A stretch of DNA of 33,666 nt from an uncultured Amphritea sp. (lineage in GTDB: Bacteria; Pseudomonadota; Gammaproteobacteria; Pseudomonadales; Balneatricaceae): positions 1 to 33,666 of the forward strand of contig NZ_CAKZLP010000007.1 in the NCBI RefSeq assembly GCF_937127095.1. The letters are read 5' to 3'. Positions 10,324-18,617 of the stretch are shown here, piece after piece. The position numbers and the translations under genes were made by a program. The notes under the pieces were generated by a model. It ran no database searches, was not told the DNA's origin, and saw nothing but the letters and a program-made list of their open reading frames with translations. Within the stretch, counting starts at the first letter, position 1. The number at the start of each line of letters is the position of its first letter.

Positions 10324-10342
10324 ATGTCAAAAAATTTGACAT
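10324..10342. promoter_or_regulatory. Palindromic ATGTCA-N7-TGACAT element upstream of cydA
   Basis: Perfect 6-base arms, ATGTCA and TGACAT, are separated by seven A/T bases. The element sits about 85 bases upstream of the candidate sigma-54 promoter, a typical enhancer distance for a sigma-54 activator. The core TTGACA also occurs twice in the activator's own promoter region. The binding protein is inferred, not shown. Confidence 0.4.
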
Positions 10343-10374
10343 TTTTGTCTAGAAACCTTGTAGATTATATGGAT

Positions 10375-12453
10375 TTAAATGGCTAGTGTTTTGTCTTGCT
10401 TCTCCATCAGCTGGATAAGCTTTTCCAGTGGTATAGGCGGACTGAACAGATAGCCCTGTACCTGATCGCAGTTATATCGTTCGACAAAGGCCAGCTGTTG
10501 CTCTGTTTCAACCCCTTCCGCAACGACTTTCAGGTTAAGGTTATGGGCCATATCGATGATGGTTTTCACGATCACTTCATCATCGTGGTCGCTACCGATA
10601 TCGCGAATGAATGAGCGGTCGATCTTCAGCGTATTCAGCGGCAGGCGTTTCAGGCGACTGAGCGATGAGTATGCGATGCCGAAGTCATCAATGGATATCT
10701 CCACCCCGAGACTACGAATCTGGTTGAGTTGCTCAAGCAGTGACTCATTCTCGGTGGCCATAAAGGTCTCGGTGATCTCCAGCTCCAGAGCGGTCCCCGG
10801 AAAACCGGTCTTTGTGAGTATTTCGGCAATCCGTTTGTAGAGGTCCCGGCGAATGAAGTGTGCTGGTGAGAAGTTAACCGAAAGCTGAATGTGATCGCCA
10901 AACTGCTCGCGGACTGTGAGTATATCCTGACAGGCTTTCTTGATAACCCACTGATCGACCAGGCCGATCAGCCCCTGATCCTCAGCCAGCGGGATAAATT
11001 CGTCCGGAGGGATTGCACCCTCCTGATCGTCGAACCAGCGAATTAGCGCCTCTACACCGACAATCGCTCTGCGACGTGTACACCATTTTGGCTGATAGTA
11101 GACTTGAAAAAGTTGTTCATCGATTGCGTGTCTGAGCTTTTGTGCCAGGAAAATACGCCGTTCAGAACGAATATTCATCTCCTGGGCAAAAAAGCTGAAC
11201 TGATTACGCCCGGCGGCTTTGGAGCAATACATCGCGGTATCAGCGTGTTTAATAAGGGTTGTTGCGTCACGGCCATCGGTTGGATAGATACTGATGCCAA
11301 TACTGGTGGTGACCTGCAGGTTAAACTCACGAATCTCAATTGGGTCCTGGATCGCCTGGATCAGTTTAGCCGCGATATCCGCTGCGTGATCCTGAGAGGT
11401 ATTGACCGCCAGAACGGCAAACTCATCCCCGCCGAGTCGGGCCAGGGTGTCACTGCTGCGCAGGCATTTGCTCAGTCTGGATGAGATCTCTATCAACAGC
11501 TGATCACCCATATCATGACCCAGTGTGTCATTGATATCTTTAAAACGGTCGAGATCAAGGAACATAATGGTCAGTTGCTCGTTGCGCCGTTCAGCATAAT
11601 TGATCGCTGTGCTGAGGTTATTATCGTAAGTGGCGCGGTTGGGCAGGCCAGTCAGACTGTCATGGAAAGCCTGGTGTTCCAGTTGTTTTGTCAACAGGAG
11701 CAACTCGGCGGTGCGATCTTTTACTTTCTCTTCCAATAGCTGGCGAGCTTGCTCAAGTTCATTATCCCGTGCCTGAATCTGACCAATCATCTGGTTGAAG
11801 TCGGTCGCCAGACTGCCGATCTCATCTTTTGACCGGTTGCGTACCCGTAACTGATAGTTGCGGGTACGGGTTATTTTTCGTGCAGTACTTGCCAGCTCAG
11901 AGATCGGCTGGGTAATGATTCGTTGTGCAACACTTGAGAGCAGCAGGGCAACAACCAGTGACAGCAGAAACACCACAAACGCGATACCCATCTGATCTAT
12001 CTGTCGCGCTTTAAGGCTGCTGAGGTCAGAGAGTAGCAGGGTATAACCGATGATATCGTTATCGATGGTTATCGGGCGTATCACATAGAGCGCATTATCA
12101 ATCTCACCTTCGCTGTTGCTGGGCAGGACAGGTATTGGGACGTTATCGGGCGAGTATTTTGCAAACAGCTGCTTGTCGGCATCATAGAGCACCGCCATGA
12201 CAATATTCTGGACATTATTCAGTGATGTAAGGGTTATCCGGGCGGACTCCGCATCGCCAAAGGTGAGTGCGGCAATGGAGTTTGTACTGATTATATCCGC
12301 TTGAGAGCGAAGCGTTTCGGTAACCTGAACTTTCGAATCAAACCAGTCATGCAGGGCAAAACCGGTGGTGGCCAGCGCCAGTACCGTACTGCTTATCAGC
12401 AGTAGCAGCGACATCAGTTTGCGCCGCAGCGGGAGGTGTTTAAAGATGGACAT
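10375..12453 (-). CDS. Membrane GGDEF-EAL c-di-GMP enzyme, YfiN-like sensor part
   Basis: This 692-residue protein has an N-terminal membrane helix (residues 12-32), a periplasmic sensor domain of about 115 residues (40-150) resembling the YfiN/CHASE8 type, a second helix (155-175), HAMP (about 175-230), a coiled linker, GGDEF and EAL. The synthase site GGDEF (341-345) is intact with an inhibitory RxxD site (332-335) five residues upstream. The phosphodiesterase residues also look intact: EAL (468-470), LSVNFS, LEITET, DDFG, KIDRSF and AEGVET. Both making and breaking c-di-GMP are therefore possible. It starts eight bases after a YfiR-like gene, and YfiR is the known periplasmic repressor of YfiN, so it is likely held in check by that partner. 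The DDFGIAYSS loop differs slightly from the common DDFGTGYSS. Confidence 0.9.
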   Translation of the reverse strand: MSIFKHLPLRRKLMSLLLLISSTVLALATTGFALHDWFDSKVQVTETLRSQADIISTNSIAALTFGDAESARITLTSLNNVQNIVMAVLYDADKQLFAKYSPDNVPIPVLPSNSEGEIDNALYVIRPITIDNDIIGYTLLLSDLSSLKARQIDQMGIAFVVFLLSLVVALLLSSVAQRIITQPISELASTARKITRTRNYQLRVRNRSKDEIGSLATDFNQMIGQIQARDNELEQARQLLEEKVKDRTAELLLLTKQLEHQAFHDSLTGLPNRATYDNNLSTAINYAERRNEQLTIMFLDLDRFKDINDTLGHDMGDQLLIEISSRLSKCLRSSDTLARLGGDEFAVLAVNTSQDHAADIAAKLIQAIQDPIEIREFNLQVTTSIGISIYPTDGRDATTLIKHADTAMYCSKAAGRNQFSFFAQEMNIRSERRIFLAQKLRHAIDEQLFQVYYQPKWCTRRRAIVGVEALIRWFDDQEGAIPPDEFIPLAEDQGLIGLVDQWVIKKACQDILTVREQFGDHIQLSVNFSPAHFIRRDLYKRIAEILTKTGFPGTALELEITETFMATENESLLEQLNQIRSLGVEISIDDFGIAYSSLSRLKRLPLNTLKIDRSFIRDIGSDHDDEVIVKTIIDMAHNLNLKVVAEGVETEQQLAFVERYNCDQVQGYLFSPPIPLEKLIQLMEKQDKTLAI

Positions 12454-12461
12454 CTGTTTTA

Positions 12462-13043
12462 TTACCTCCTGATCCGGGCTAATTTGAGGAGTTCGGAACT
12501 GATGGTTAGTCCGTTACGGGTGACTTCGGGAAGGTAGATGTCGAGTCCTATACGTGAACCCTGGCGGATAAGGTTAACTGCCGCCCGGGAATCCGATGGC
12601 CCGACAGCGTCGCTTTCTGTCAGATCCGCTATGGTTAAAACAGGCAATGGGCCATGGTGAGCCTGGTCTTCAGCGAAAATACTGAGCTGATTCAGCGGGA
12701 TGAACAGCATAGCACACTGGTCAGTCTTAGCTAATGAGCCAATCAGCTTATCGTCGACTTTTCTGTGCTGTACCTGTTTGCCTAGAATCGACTGAATGGC
12801 CGGGTGGAGGCTGTTTTCCCGATAGTGACAGATCGTTAGAAAATCCGGGTTTTCAGATAGGGCCTCTTCCGGCCAGCGAACGAACTTCGCGATATTAAAC
12901 AAAATCGCTGCTTTCACCTGCTGTAACTTGTGTTCATGGGACTCGGCCCTGAGGTTGAGCGGAAACAGACAGACAAACAGGAGCAACAGCGCTGCTGTAT
13001 GCCGGAGGTGAAAGAGTAAAAAACTGTGCAGAGTCTGAATCAT
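12462..13043 (-). CDS. YfiR-family periplasmic protein (DUF4154)
   Basis: A secreted protein of about 193 residues has a hydrophobic signal segment (AALLLLFVCLFPLNLRA) followed by the family's opening pattern QQVKAAILFNIAKFVRWPEEA, a CHYR segment and a late NLIRQGSRIGLDIYLPEV region leading to ISSELLKLAR. In Pseudomonas aeruginosa, YfiR sits in the periplasm and represses the diguanylate cyclase YfiN, the OmpA-like lipoprotein YfiB relieving it. Here it lies between a TonB-dependent receptor gene and a YfiN-like gene. I prefer the ATG at 13043 because it forms an ATGA overlap with the receptor stop; an ATG at 13061 would add six residues. Neither has a strong ribosome binding site, which fits translational coupling. 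Two cysteines (in TICHYR and DQCAML) could form a stabilising disulfide. Confidence 0.85.
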   Translation of the reverse strand: MIQTLHSFLLFHLRHTAALLLLFVCLFPLNLRAESHEHKLQQVKAAILFNIAKFVRWPEEALSENPDFLTICHYRENSLHPAIQSILGKQVQHRKVDDKLIGSLAKTDQCAMLFIPLNQLSIFAEDQAHHGPLPVLTIADLTESDAVGPSDSRAAVNLIRQGSRIGLDIYLPEVTRNGLTISSELLKLARIRR

Positions 13044-15013
13044 AGAAAGTCGTGATTCCATTGCAGCCGGAACCAGAGCTCTCTTTCACTGCGCTCATTG
13101 TTGTACTGTTTGCCAAAGTCAGCGGCAGGGTCCATCACCCGCTTATCAAATAGATTATCAATACCAAATGAGTAATCCAGCTGCCGGGTCAGTTTGCCAG
13201 AGCCAAACAGGTTGACGGTGGTAAATGAATCGGCGGCATCATCATAACTGTTGGTATCAGTACGGCTGCTGTTATAGATCAGGCTGGCACCGAGCAGATG
13301 TTCGGGCGTTAACTGGTAATCGGTTTGCAGGCTACCGGTCCAGGCTGCCAGGTAGGGCAGTGATCCTTCATCTGAGTCGTTTTCAATATAACTGATGCCC
13401 AGCCGGGAGTGGAGTTTTTGTATCGGCCGCAGGTTTAATAACAACTCCGCCCCGCGAATGCGATAAACAAGATTGCTATTGGCAAAGTATTCATCGGTAC
13501 TGACCAGACCCGGAGTCGGTACTTCCTGAATAAAATCATCTATCTGGCTTCTGAACAGATTGATATTCATGCTGGCCTCATCCCACTGGTACAGATAACC
13601 CAGTTCGGTCATCGCTATCCGCTCCGCATCCACCTGAGGTGGCTGGAAACTGGTCCCCTCCAGTACTTTCAGGTATTCCCTGAATCCCGGGGTGCGAATT
13701 GCGGTGCCATGCTGCAACTTCCAGGTTTGCTGATTATCCGGTGTATAAACCAGAGCAGTCCGATGGTTAAAATAACCGCCAAACTGTTCAAAGTAATCAT
13801 AGCGCCCGCCAATGGTCAGGCTCAGATCCGGACGCAGCTGCCAGATGTCCTGAATAAATGCCGCATAGTCATTGTTGGTTATGCCCGGCTCAGAGAGCAG
13901 GTTTCCGGTTTCGGGGGGCGATAGAAAACCGCTGGAATAATGGTAATTGCGGGTATAGTCACTCCGTTCGGCTTTCTCATAGCTCCAGCTGATACCGCCT
14001 GCCAGGGTGTGCTCCTGAAGCTGCTTGAGCAGGGTTAGCGAGGCCCCGGCCATAATGCCGTTCTGATGCTCCTCATAGCCTGACGACTGTGTCTTCTGCT
14101 CCAGCTCATATTCCCGGGTATTATCTTTCTGATAGTAGAATGTACTTTCCAGCTGTCCCTCCTGGATAGACCCCACCTCATAATGCGCCGACAGGCTCAG
14201 ATAATCACTGTCGATATAAGCATCCTGAGTTGAAGGGATGAAGAGAAAGGGTGTTTCACTGTGGTTGTAATCCAGTTGCAGTGTCAGTCGTGGCAGCGGC
14301 TGCGCTTTAATATGGATATTGCTGTAGTCTTCATCCAGTGGCTGAAGTGAGTCACTTCCGATGAAGCTCTTCCGGTCAGAACGGAAGGGTGCGTCCTGCT
14401 GCAGATGGCTGGCAAATAGCTGCAAGTTTTCACTGTTATAGAGTGCAGTGCCTTTAGCTCTCTGATTGACTCCCGCTTCGATTCCCGCTTCCAGCTGTTC
14501 AGTCTCGCTGAAACTGCGGGTAGTCACTGAGATGATGCCGGCAAAAGCGTTGGCGCCATAGAGGCTCGACGCGGGGCCGAGAATAACCTCAACCGTTTCA
14601 ATGTACTCCAGTGGCAGGTTATCCCCGAGACTGAAATGGTTGTAGTAGAGCTGGCGAACCCGAACGCCGTCAACCATCAGCACCATCTTATCGTTGGAGC
14701 GGTCCAGCACGCCTCTGGCCCAGATTGAGCGGTGCCGTTTACGGTACTGATTAAGCTGCAGACCCGGTACGAACTGTAAAAGATCATCCAGTCGACGCAC
14801 ACCATAACGGTTAAAATCATCACGGCTGAAGGTGTACACCGTGCCCGGCGCTTTGTTGACCTGAGTCGGCACCAATGAGGCCGAGGTGAATACATCCATC
14901 GCCACCAGCTCTTTCAGTGATAAATTACTGAAATCCTGCTCGGCAGCCCGTGCGCTGGTGGAAGTAAAGAATACTGAGTACATAAGCAGTGGTATGACAC
15001 TGTTTCTCGACAT
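13040..15013 (-). CDS. TonB-dependent outer-membrane receptor
   Basis: This 657-residue protein has a signal peptide (MSRNSVIPLLMYSVFFTSTSARA), a plug domain (about residues 45-175) with the typical DDFNRYGVRRLDDLLQFVPG, RGVLDRSNDKMVLMVDGVRV and ILGPASSLYGANAFAGIISV segments, and a beta-barrel to the C-terminus with many aromatic-alternating strands. The family imports siderophores, vitamin B12, sugars or other ligands using TonB energy, and some members signal. The ligand cannot be told. It is the first gene of an operon with a YfiR-like and a GGDEF-EAL gene; no ABC importer is nearby, which favours a sensing role. The final residues (WNHDFL) do not end in the usual aromatic residue, a small departure. 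A GGA-containing ribosome binding site precedes the ATG. Confidence 0.9.
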   Translation of the reverse strand: MSRNSVIPLLMYSVFFTSTSARAAEQDFSNLSLKELVAMDVFTSASLVPTQVNKAPGTVYTFSRDDFNRYGVRRLDDLLQFVPGLQLNQYRKRHRSIWARGVLDRSNDKMVLMVDGVRVRQLYYNHFSLGDNLPLEYIETVEVILGPASSLYGANAFAGIISVTTRSFSETEQLEAGIEAGVNQRAKGTALYNSENLQLFASHLQQDAPFRSDRKSFIGSDSLQPLDEDYSNIHIKAQPLPRLTLQLDYNHSETPFLFIPSTQDAYIDSDYLSLSAHYEVGSIQEGQLESTFYYQKDNTREYELEQKTQSSGYEEHQNGIMAGASLTLLKQLQEHTLAGGISWSYEKAERSDYTRNYHYSSGFLSPPETGNLLSEPGITNNDYAAFIQDIWQLRPDLSLTIGGRYDYFEQFGGYFNHRTALVYTPDNQQTWKLQHGTAIRTPGFREYLKVLEGTSFQPPQVDAERIAMTELGYLYQWDEASMNINLFRSQIDDFIQEVPTPGLVSTDEYFANSNLVYRIRGAELLLNLRPIQKLHSRLGISYIENDSDEGSLPYLAAWTGSLQTDYQLTPEHLLGASLIYNSSRTDTNSYDDAADSFTTVNLFGSGKLTRQLDYSFGIDNLFDKRVMDPAADFGKQYNNERSERELWFRLQWNHDFL

Positions 15014-15172
15014 GTGATTTTCCGGAGCAGGAGGCCTGTTTTAAACGATGGCAATATTATTTAAACGTGCTTGTATTGAGAGACTCCGTTCTCTTGCAGC
15101 TGCAATGCCCTCCCATGATACAGAAAACCAAACAGGGGAGAAGGGTTCCGTTACTAAAGGCTATAGAAATAG

Positions 15173-15188
15173 TCTGTCTGCAGACAGA
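15173..15188. promoter_or_regulatory. 16-base perfect palindrome upstream of the TonB-receptor operon
   Basis: TCTGTCTGCAGACAGA is a perfect palindrome in the 223-base gap between the PAS-GGDEF-EAL gene (ending at 15237) and the receptor gene (starting at 15013). It could be an operator for the receptor operon or, as a stem without a loop and without a strong T-run, a weak terminator for the upstream gene. The rest of the gap shows no gene and no recognised riboswitch. Confidence 0.35.
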
Positions 15189-15236
15189 TTACAATTGGCA
15201 ATCAGGTCTGTTTATATCATTCAGTATGATAAGACC

Positions 15237-17456
15237 TCACTCCTGACAGTAATCCGTGAGTAGTTCGATGATCTGATTTGCAGGCATTGGTTTGTAGAAG
15301 TAGTAACCCTGGAAGCTCGTACAGCCGATCTGTAGCAGTTGGTTTAACTGCTCTTCGGTTTCGACGCCTTCGACGACACAATCGATTTCCAGTACTTTAC
15401 TCATAGCGACAATTGCCTCAATAATTGCTTTATTTCGTTCAGAGGAGATCAGGTCCTGAACAAATGAACGATCAATTTTGATTTCATCGATATCAAGGTC
15501 TTTCAGATAGCTAAGGGATGAATAACCGGTGCCAAAATCGTCCAGAGAGATCTGAAACCCCATCTCTTTCAAGAGTGCGATATTGCGAATCGACTGTTCT
15601 ATATCAGACATCAGCACATCTTCCGTAATCTCCAGTTTGATATTGGAGGGGGAGATACTCTGAGCATCGGTCACCTGTTTGAGCGTTGTGACTAAGTTAA
15701 CATCCTGAAGCTGTGATGCGGACAGATTTACAGACAACCCAAACGCCGGATAAATGGCCCTGATGGTTTTGAATTTTTTCAGTGCAACATGGTAGATCAA
15801 CTCACTGAGATCATTGATTAATCCGGTCTCTTCTGCAACCTGAATAAACTTTTGAGGAGGTACTTGTCCAAGAACTGGGTCATGCCAGCGAGCCAGTGCT
15901 TCAAGACCGCAAATGGTTGACCCTTGGCAAACCTGCGGCTGGAAATGAACATCAATCTGGTTTTCTTTGATAGCAACCCGCAGACGGTTTTCGATCTCCA
16001 TGCTTTCCAGTAATACTTCATGATGAGCAGGTGAGAATATTTCAAAACGGTTTTTACCCCGTTTCTTTGACTGGAACATTGCAATGTCGGCATTACGGAT
16101 CAGTTCAGCGGAGCTATGCGCGTCATCGCCATAGATGCTGACCCCCATGCTGGCGGTTATGCTGAGTTCACGGCCATTGATCAGAAAGGGCCGTTTCAGT
16201 GATTTCAGGTGCTTTTTACAGAATGTATCGATCCCTATGTGGCTGTCGGAGACCTCAATCGCCATAATGAATTCGTCACCGCCCCAACGGGCAATCGTAT
16301 CCTCTTCTCGACAGGTTTCCTTTATTCGATTGGCAATGGCAACAAGAAGCTGGTCGCCTATGTGATGGCCCAGGGTATCATTGATCCGCTTAAAACCGTC
16401 AATGTCGAAGAATATAACGCAGAGCTGCTTTTCATTATTATTCGTTACCAGGCGCTGCAGGTGTTCGTTAAACAGCGTGCGGTTTGCCAGCGATGTCAGG
16501 CCATCGTAGTAGGCCAGTGTACGCAGCTTCTCTTTAACCCGTTCCTGGGCAGTGAACTCCGAGAACATGCCGATGTAGTGTGTGCTTTTGCCCTGCTCAT
16601 CTTTCAGGGCAGAGATGGAGAGCCATTCCAGATAAATATCGCCATTGCGTTTGCGATTCCAAATCTCTCCTTGCCAGGAGCCTTCATTTTCCATTATCTG
16701 GTACATCTGTTTATAGAAATCGGCTCCCTGTTTTCCTGAGCTGAGGATAGAGGGGAAATGCCCGAGAACTTCCTGGGTGTTGTATCCTGTGACCTGCTCG
16801 AAAGCTGGATTAGTATACTGAATTCGCTTGTCCGGGCCGGTAACCATTACACCGATAGGGGTGCTTTCGATAATTTTTTCAGAAATAGAGAGCCTGTCCT
16901 GCTCCTCCAGTTGTTGGGTTATATCGCGGCCCGAGAGGAATAGGTGGTTATTCGAACGGTGCAGTTGCCACTCCAGGCATATCAGCGGTGCGCCATCGGC
17001 CTGAATTCGCTGTAGTAGGGTCGGACTTTGCTGATCACTGTTTTGCTCCAGTTGGTTAAACAGTTGCTCTATTTGTTGCTGTATAGATGGTAATCCCTGC
17101 AACGTTGATATCTGTCTGAATGCATCGTTGGAATGATGGATGACCCTGTGCGAATCAAGTTCCGCAATGGCATAGGGCAGCTTGTTCAGCAGCTGAACAT
17201 GTCGGGCATGATGTTTTTTTAGTTTCAGGCCGACCATATAGAGACGCCGGGTCTGACGTAGTTCAAACAGTAGCAAACCAATGGCGGTAAACAACAAGCC
17301 GAGAATAATGTCAGCCAGGTGTAGCGCATCAACTCCAGAGTACCGTTGTAAATACAGTGCTATGAGTTGAGAGGGCTGAACTTGCACCGAGATAAGCGAT
17401 ACGATGATCAGTATGCCGCTAATAATTGCCAGCCGGTGAATTCTTATCTGTTTCAT
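15237..17456 (-). CDS. PAS-GGDEF-EAL c-di-GMP enzyme, membrane-anchored
   Basis: The protein has 739 residues from the preferred start. Two membrane helices lie near residues 8-24 and 48-64; then come a weak PAS-like domain (about 85-180), a clear PAS domain (about 190-310, IIESTPIGVMVTGPDKRIQYTNPAF style), GGDEF (392-396, preceded by an RxxD inhibitory site) and EAL (519-521). EAL catalytic segments LSVNLSASQ, LEITED, DDFGTGYSSLSYLK, KIDRSF and VEGVET are intact. It can therefore in principle make and degrade c-di-GMP. The start at 17456 (MKQIRIHRLA) is chosen because an AAAGGA ribosome binding site precedes it; an upstream in-frame ATG at 17492 would add 12 polar residues. The preceding gene is a cut-down aerotaxis receptor 59 bases upstream on the same strand, so the two may form a redox- or energy-sensing pair. 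Confidence 0.9.
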   Translation of the reverse strand: MKQIRIHRLAIISGILIIVSLISVQVQPSQLIALYLQRYSGVDALHLADIILGLLFTAIGLLLFELRQTRRLYMVGLKLKKHHARHVQLLNKLPYAIAELDSHRVIHHSNDAFRQISTLQGLPSIQQQIEQLFNQLEQNSDQQSPTLLQRIQADGAPLICLEWQLHRSNNHLFLSGRDITQQLEEQDRLSISEKIIESTPIGVMVTGPDKRIQYTNPAFEQVTGYNTQEVLGHFPSILSSGKQGADFYKQMYQIMENEGSWQGEIWNRKRNGDIYLEWLSISALKDEQGKSTHYIGMFSEFTAQERVKEKLRTLAYYDGLTSLANRTLFNEHLQRLVTNNNEKQLCVIFFDIDGFKRINDTLGHHIGDQLLVAIANRIKETCREEDTIARWGGDEFIMAIEVSDSHIGIDTFCKKHLKSLKRPFLINGRELSITASMGVSIYGDDAHSSAELIRNADIAMFQSKKRGKNRFEIFSPAHHEVLLESMEIENRLRVAIKENQIDVHFQPQVCQGSTICGLEALARWHDPVLGQVPPQKFIQVAEETGLINDLSELIYHVALKKFKTIRAIYPAFGLSVNLSASQLQDVNLVTTLKQVTDAQSISPSNIKLEITEDVLMSDIEQSIRNIALLKEMGFQISLDDFGTGYSSLSYLKDLDIDEIKIDRSFVQDLISSERNKAIIEAIVAMSKVLEIDCVVEGVETEEQLNQLLQIGCTSFQGYYFYKPMPANQIIELLTDYCQE

Positions 17457-17515
17457 ATGAGATTCCTTTCGCTGCTTATTGCGGCAGAGCAATTGTCATA
17501 TCCATTAATTTCTCT

Positions 17516-18349
17516 TTATTCATACTGTCTGGCCCAGAACTGAGATGACAGTTCGGAGAAGCTCTGAGAAACGGATAACATCTGCGCGCTGGTTACCGCA
17601 GTTTGTTCAACCGCTACAGCGATCTGGGTATTCATATTGCATATCAGTTCGACTGTGTTGTAGATTGCATTCAGCGTTATTACCGTTACCTCATTCTGGC
17701 TAACACAGGTAGTTGTTTTGATCTGCCAGGCCTGCTGCGATAACCGGTTTAGCGGAGTGAAGAAGAAGCAGATAAGCGCAGTAGAGATGAGTAGCGCGGT
17801 GAAAAAAATGATAAGCAGCGTTGACGGTAGTTCGAGAAAAATGCTGCCTGCAACGAAAGCAAAAAAAATTGGAAGATAGAGACTCAGCAGGGTTCGGGTT
17901 AGTAATGATGGTGTTTTTATAATTTGTCGGGGTTTTTTCCCCTGCATCAGGCTGGGATAGATCTTCTTAGCGCGCTCCACATACTGCGGGTCAGGCTTGC
18001 GGCGGACTGATTGGTATTCAGCTCTCTGTCCATTCCGCTCTACGGGTGTCACATAAGCATCCACCCAGTAGTGATCACCGTTTTTGCTGCGATTTTTTAC
18101 GATCCCCATCCAGGATTCGCCGGTTTTCACTGTAGACCAGAGGTCGCTGAACGCTGCTGGAGGCATATCAGGATGACGGACCGTATTATGATTTTTGCCA
18201 ACTAACTCGCTAACTTCAAAGCCGCTTAGCTGAATAAAATCTCGGTTTACGTAGGTGATAGCGCCTTTGGCATCTGTAGTCGAAAGAATATTGAGAGCGC
18301 TGTCATATGGCACTTCATAATCACTAACCGGAAGGTTCTTTCTCATCAA
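17516..18349 (-). CDS. Shortened aerotaxis receptor (Aer-like PAS protein lacking the chemotaxis signalling tip)
   Basis: The 277-residue product starts like Aer: a PAS domain (about residues 12-125) with NVLST-TDAKGAITYVNRDF-like and SGF-ELVGKNHNTVRHPDMPP segments, then WMGIVKNRSKNGDHYWVDAYVTP and a linker leading to two membrane helices (about 150-195). In Aer the PAS binds FAD and senses redox state, and a C-terminal methyl-accepting domain of roughly 250 residues contacts CheA/CheW. Here only about 60 residues remain after the membrane, with a fragment (MNTQIAVAVEQTAVTSAQM) resembling the descending arm of a chemoreceptor and no hairpin tip. It cannot signal to CheA in the usual way. Either it is a decaying gene after an internal deletion, or a repurposed membrane redox sensor for the adjacent c-di-GMP protein. 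The reading frame itself is intact. Confidence 0.75.
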   Translation of the reverse strand: MMRKNLPVSDYEVPYDSALNILSTTDAKGAITYVNRDFIQLSGFEVSELVGKNHNTVRHPDMPPAAFSDLWSTVKTGESWMGIVKNRSKNGDHYWVDAYVTPVERNGQRAEYQSVRRKPDPQYVERAKKIYPSLMQGKKPRQIIKTPSLLTRTLLSLYLPIFFAFVAGSIFLELPSTLLIIFFTALLISTALICFFFTPLNRLSQQAWQIKTTTCVSQNEVTVITLNAIYNTVELICNMNTQIAVAVEQTAVTSAQMLSVSQSFSELSSQFWARQYE

Positions 18350-18617
18350 TATCCTCTATGTTTGTTTTTAGTATGAGAGCTATTGCTATAGTGTTCAGGT
18401 CAAAAACCGTACAAATAGTATGCAAATCAATATAACTAAAGGCCTAATTGATATCTACTATATTTTATCAAATTTATCATATTATGATCTGGGTTAATGT
18501 TACTTATCTGTGTATAGGTTATGGCTTGAGTCTATGAAGCTTGCCTTTTAGTTGCTATCGGGTGCTTGATACTACAAGAATTTGAAATTTATTATCAAAT
18601 TTCTGTTGTATCAAATA
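18350..18617. other. AT-rich intergenic region with repeated TTATCAAAT words
   Basis: No gene is visible in these 268 bases between the histidine kinase stop and the Aer-like start. TTATCAAAT occurs at about 18466 and 18592, and GTATCAAAT near 18608. The same word also occurs upstream of the kinase gene near 21345. It must include the Aer-like gene promoter. Confidence 0.4.

Larger units (their letters stand above)
9897..10374. other. Long leader and control region upstream of cydA
   Basis: These 478 bases contain no credible gene. They lie between the cydA start and the stop of the next minus-strand gene, so they must hold the cydA promoter. The stretch is AT-rich and has several TGACA or TGTCA half-sites (about 9987, 10098, 10118, 10325 and 10337), a GACA-N4-TGTC inverted repeat near 10158-10169, and a sigma-54-like element at 10225-10239. 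No FNR box (TTGAT-N4-ATCAA) was found. Confidence 0.6.

Noticed and set aside
10324..10342. FNR or NorR binding site
   Set aside because: It is not TTGAT-N4-ATCAA, and the GT/AC spacing does not fit the GT-N7-AC NorR core; left as an unassigned palindrome.
15014..15236. c-di-GMP or cobalamin riboswitch upstream of the TonB-receptor operon
   Set aside because: No conserved riboswitch core was recognised; only a 16-base palindrome stands out.
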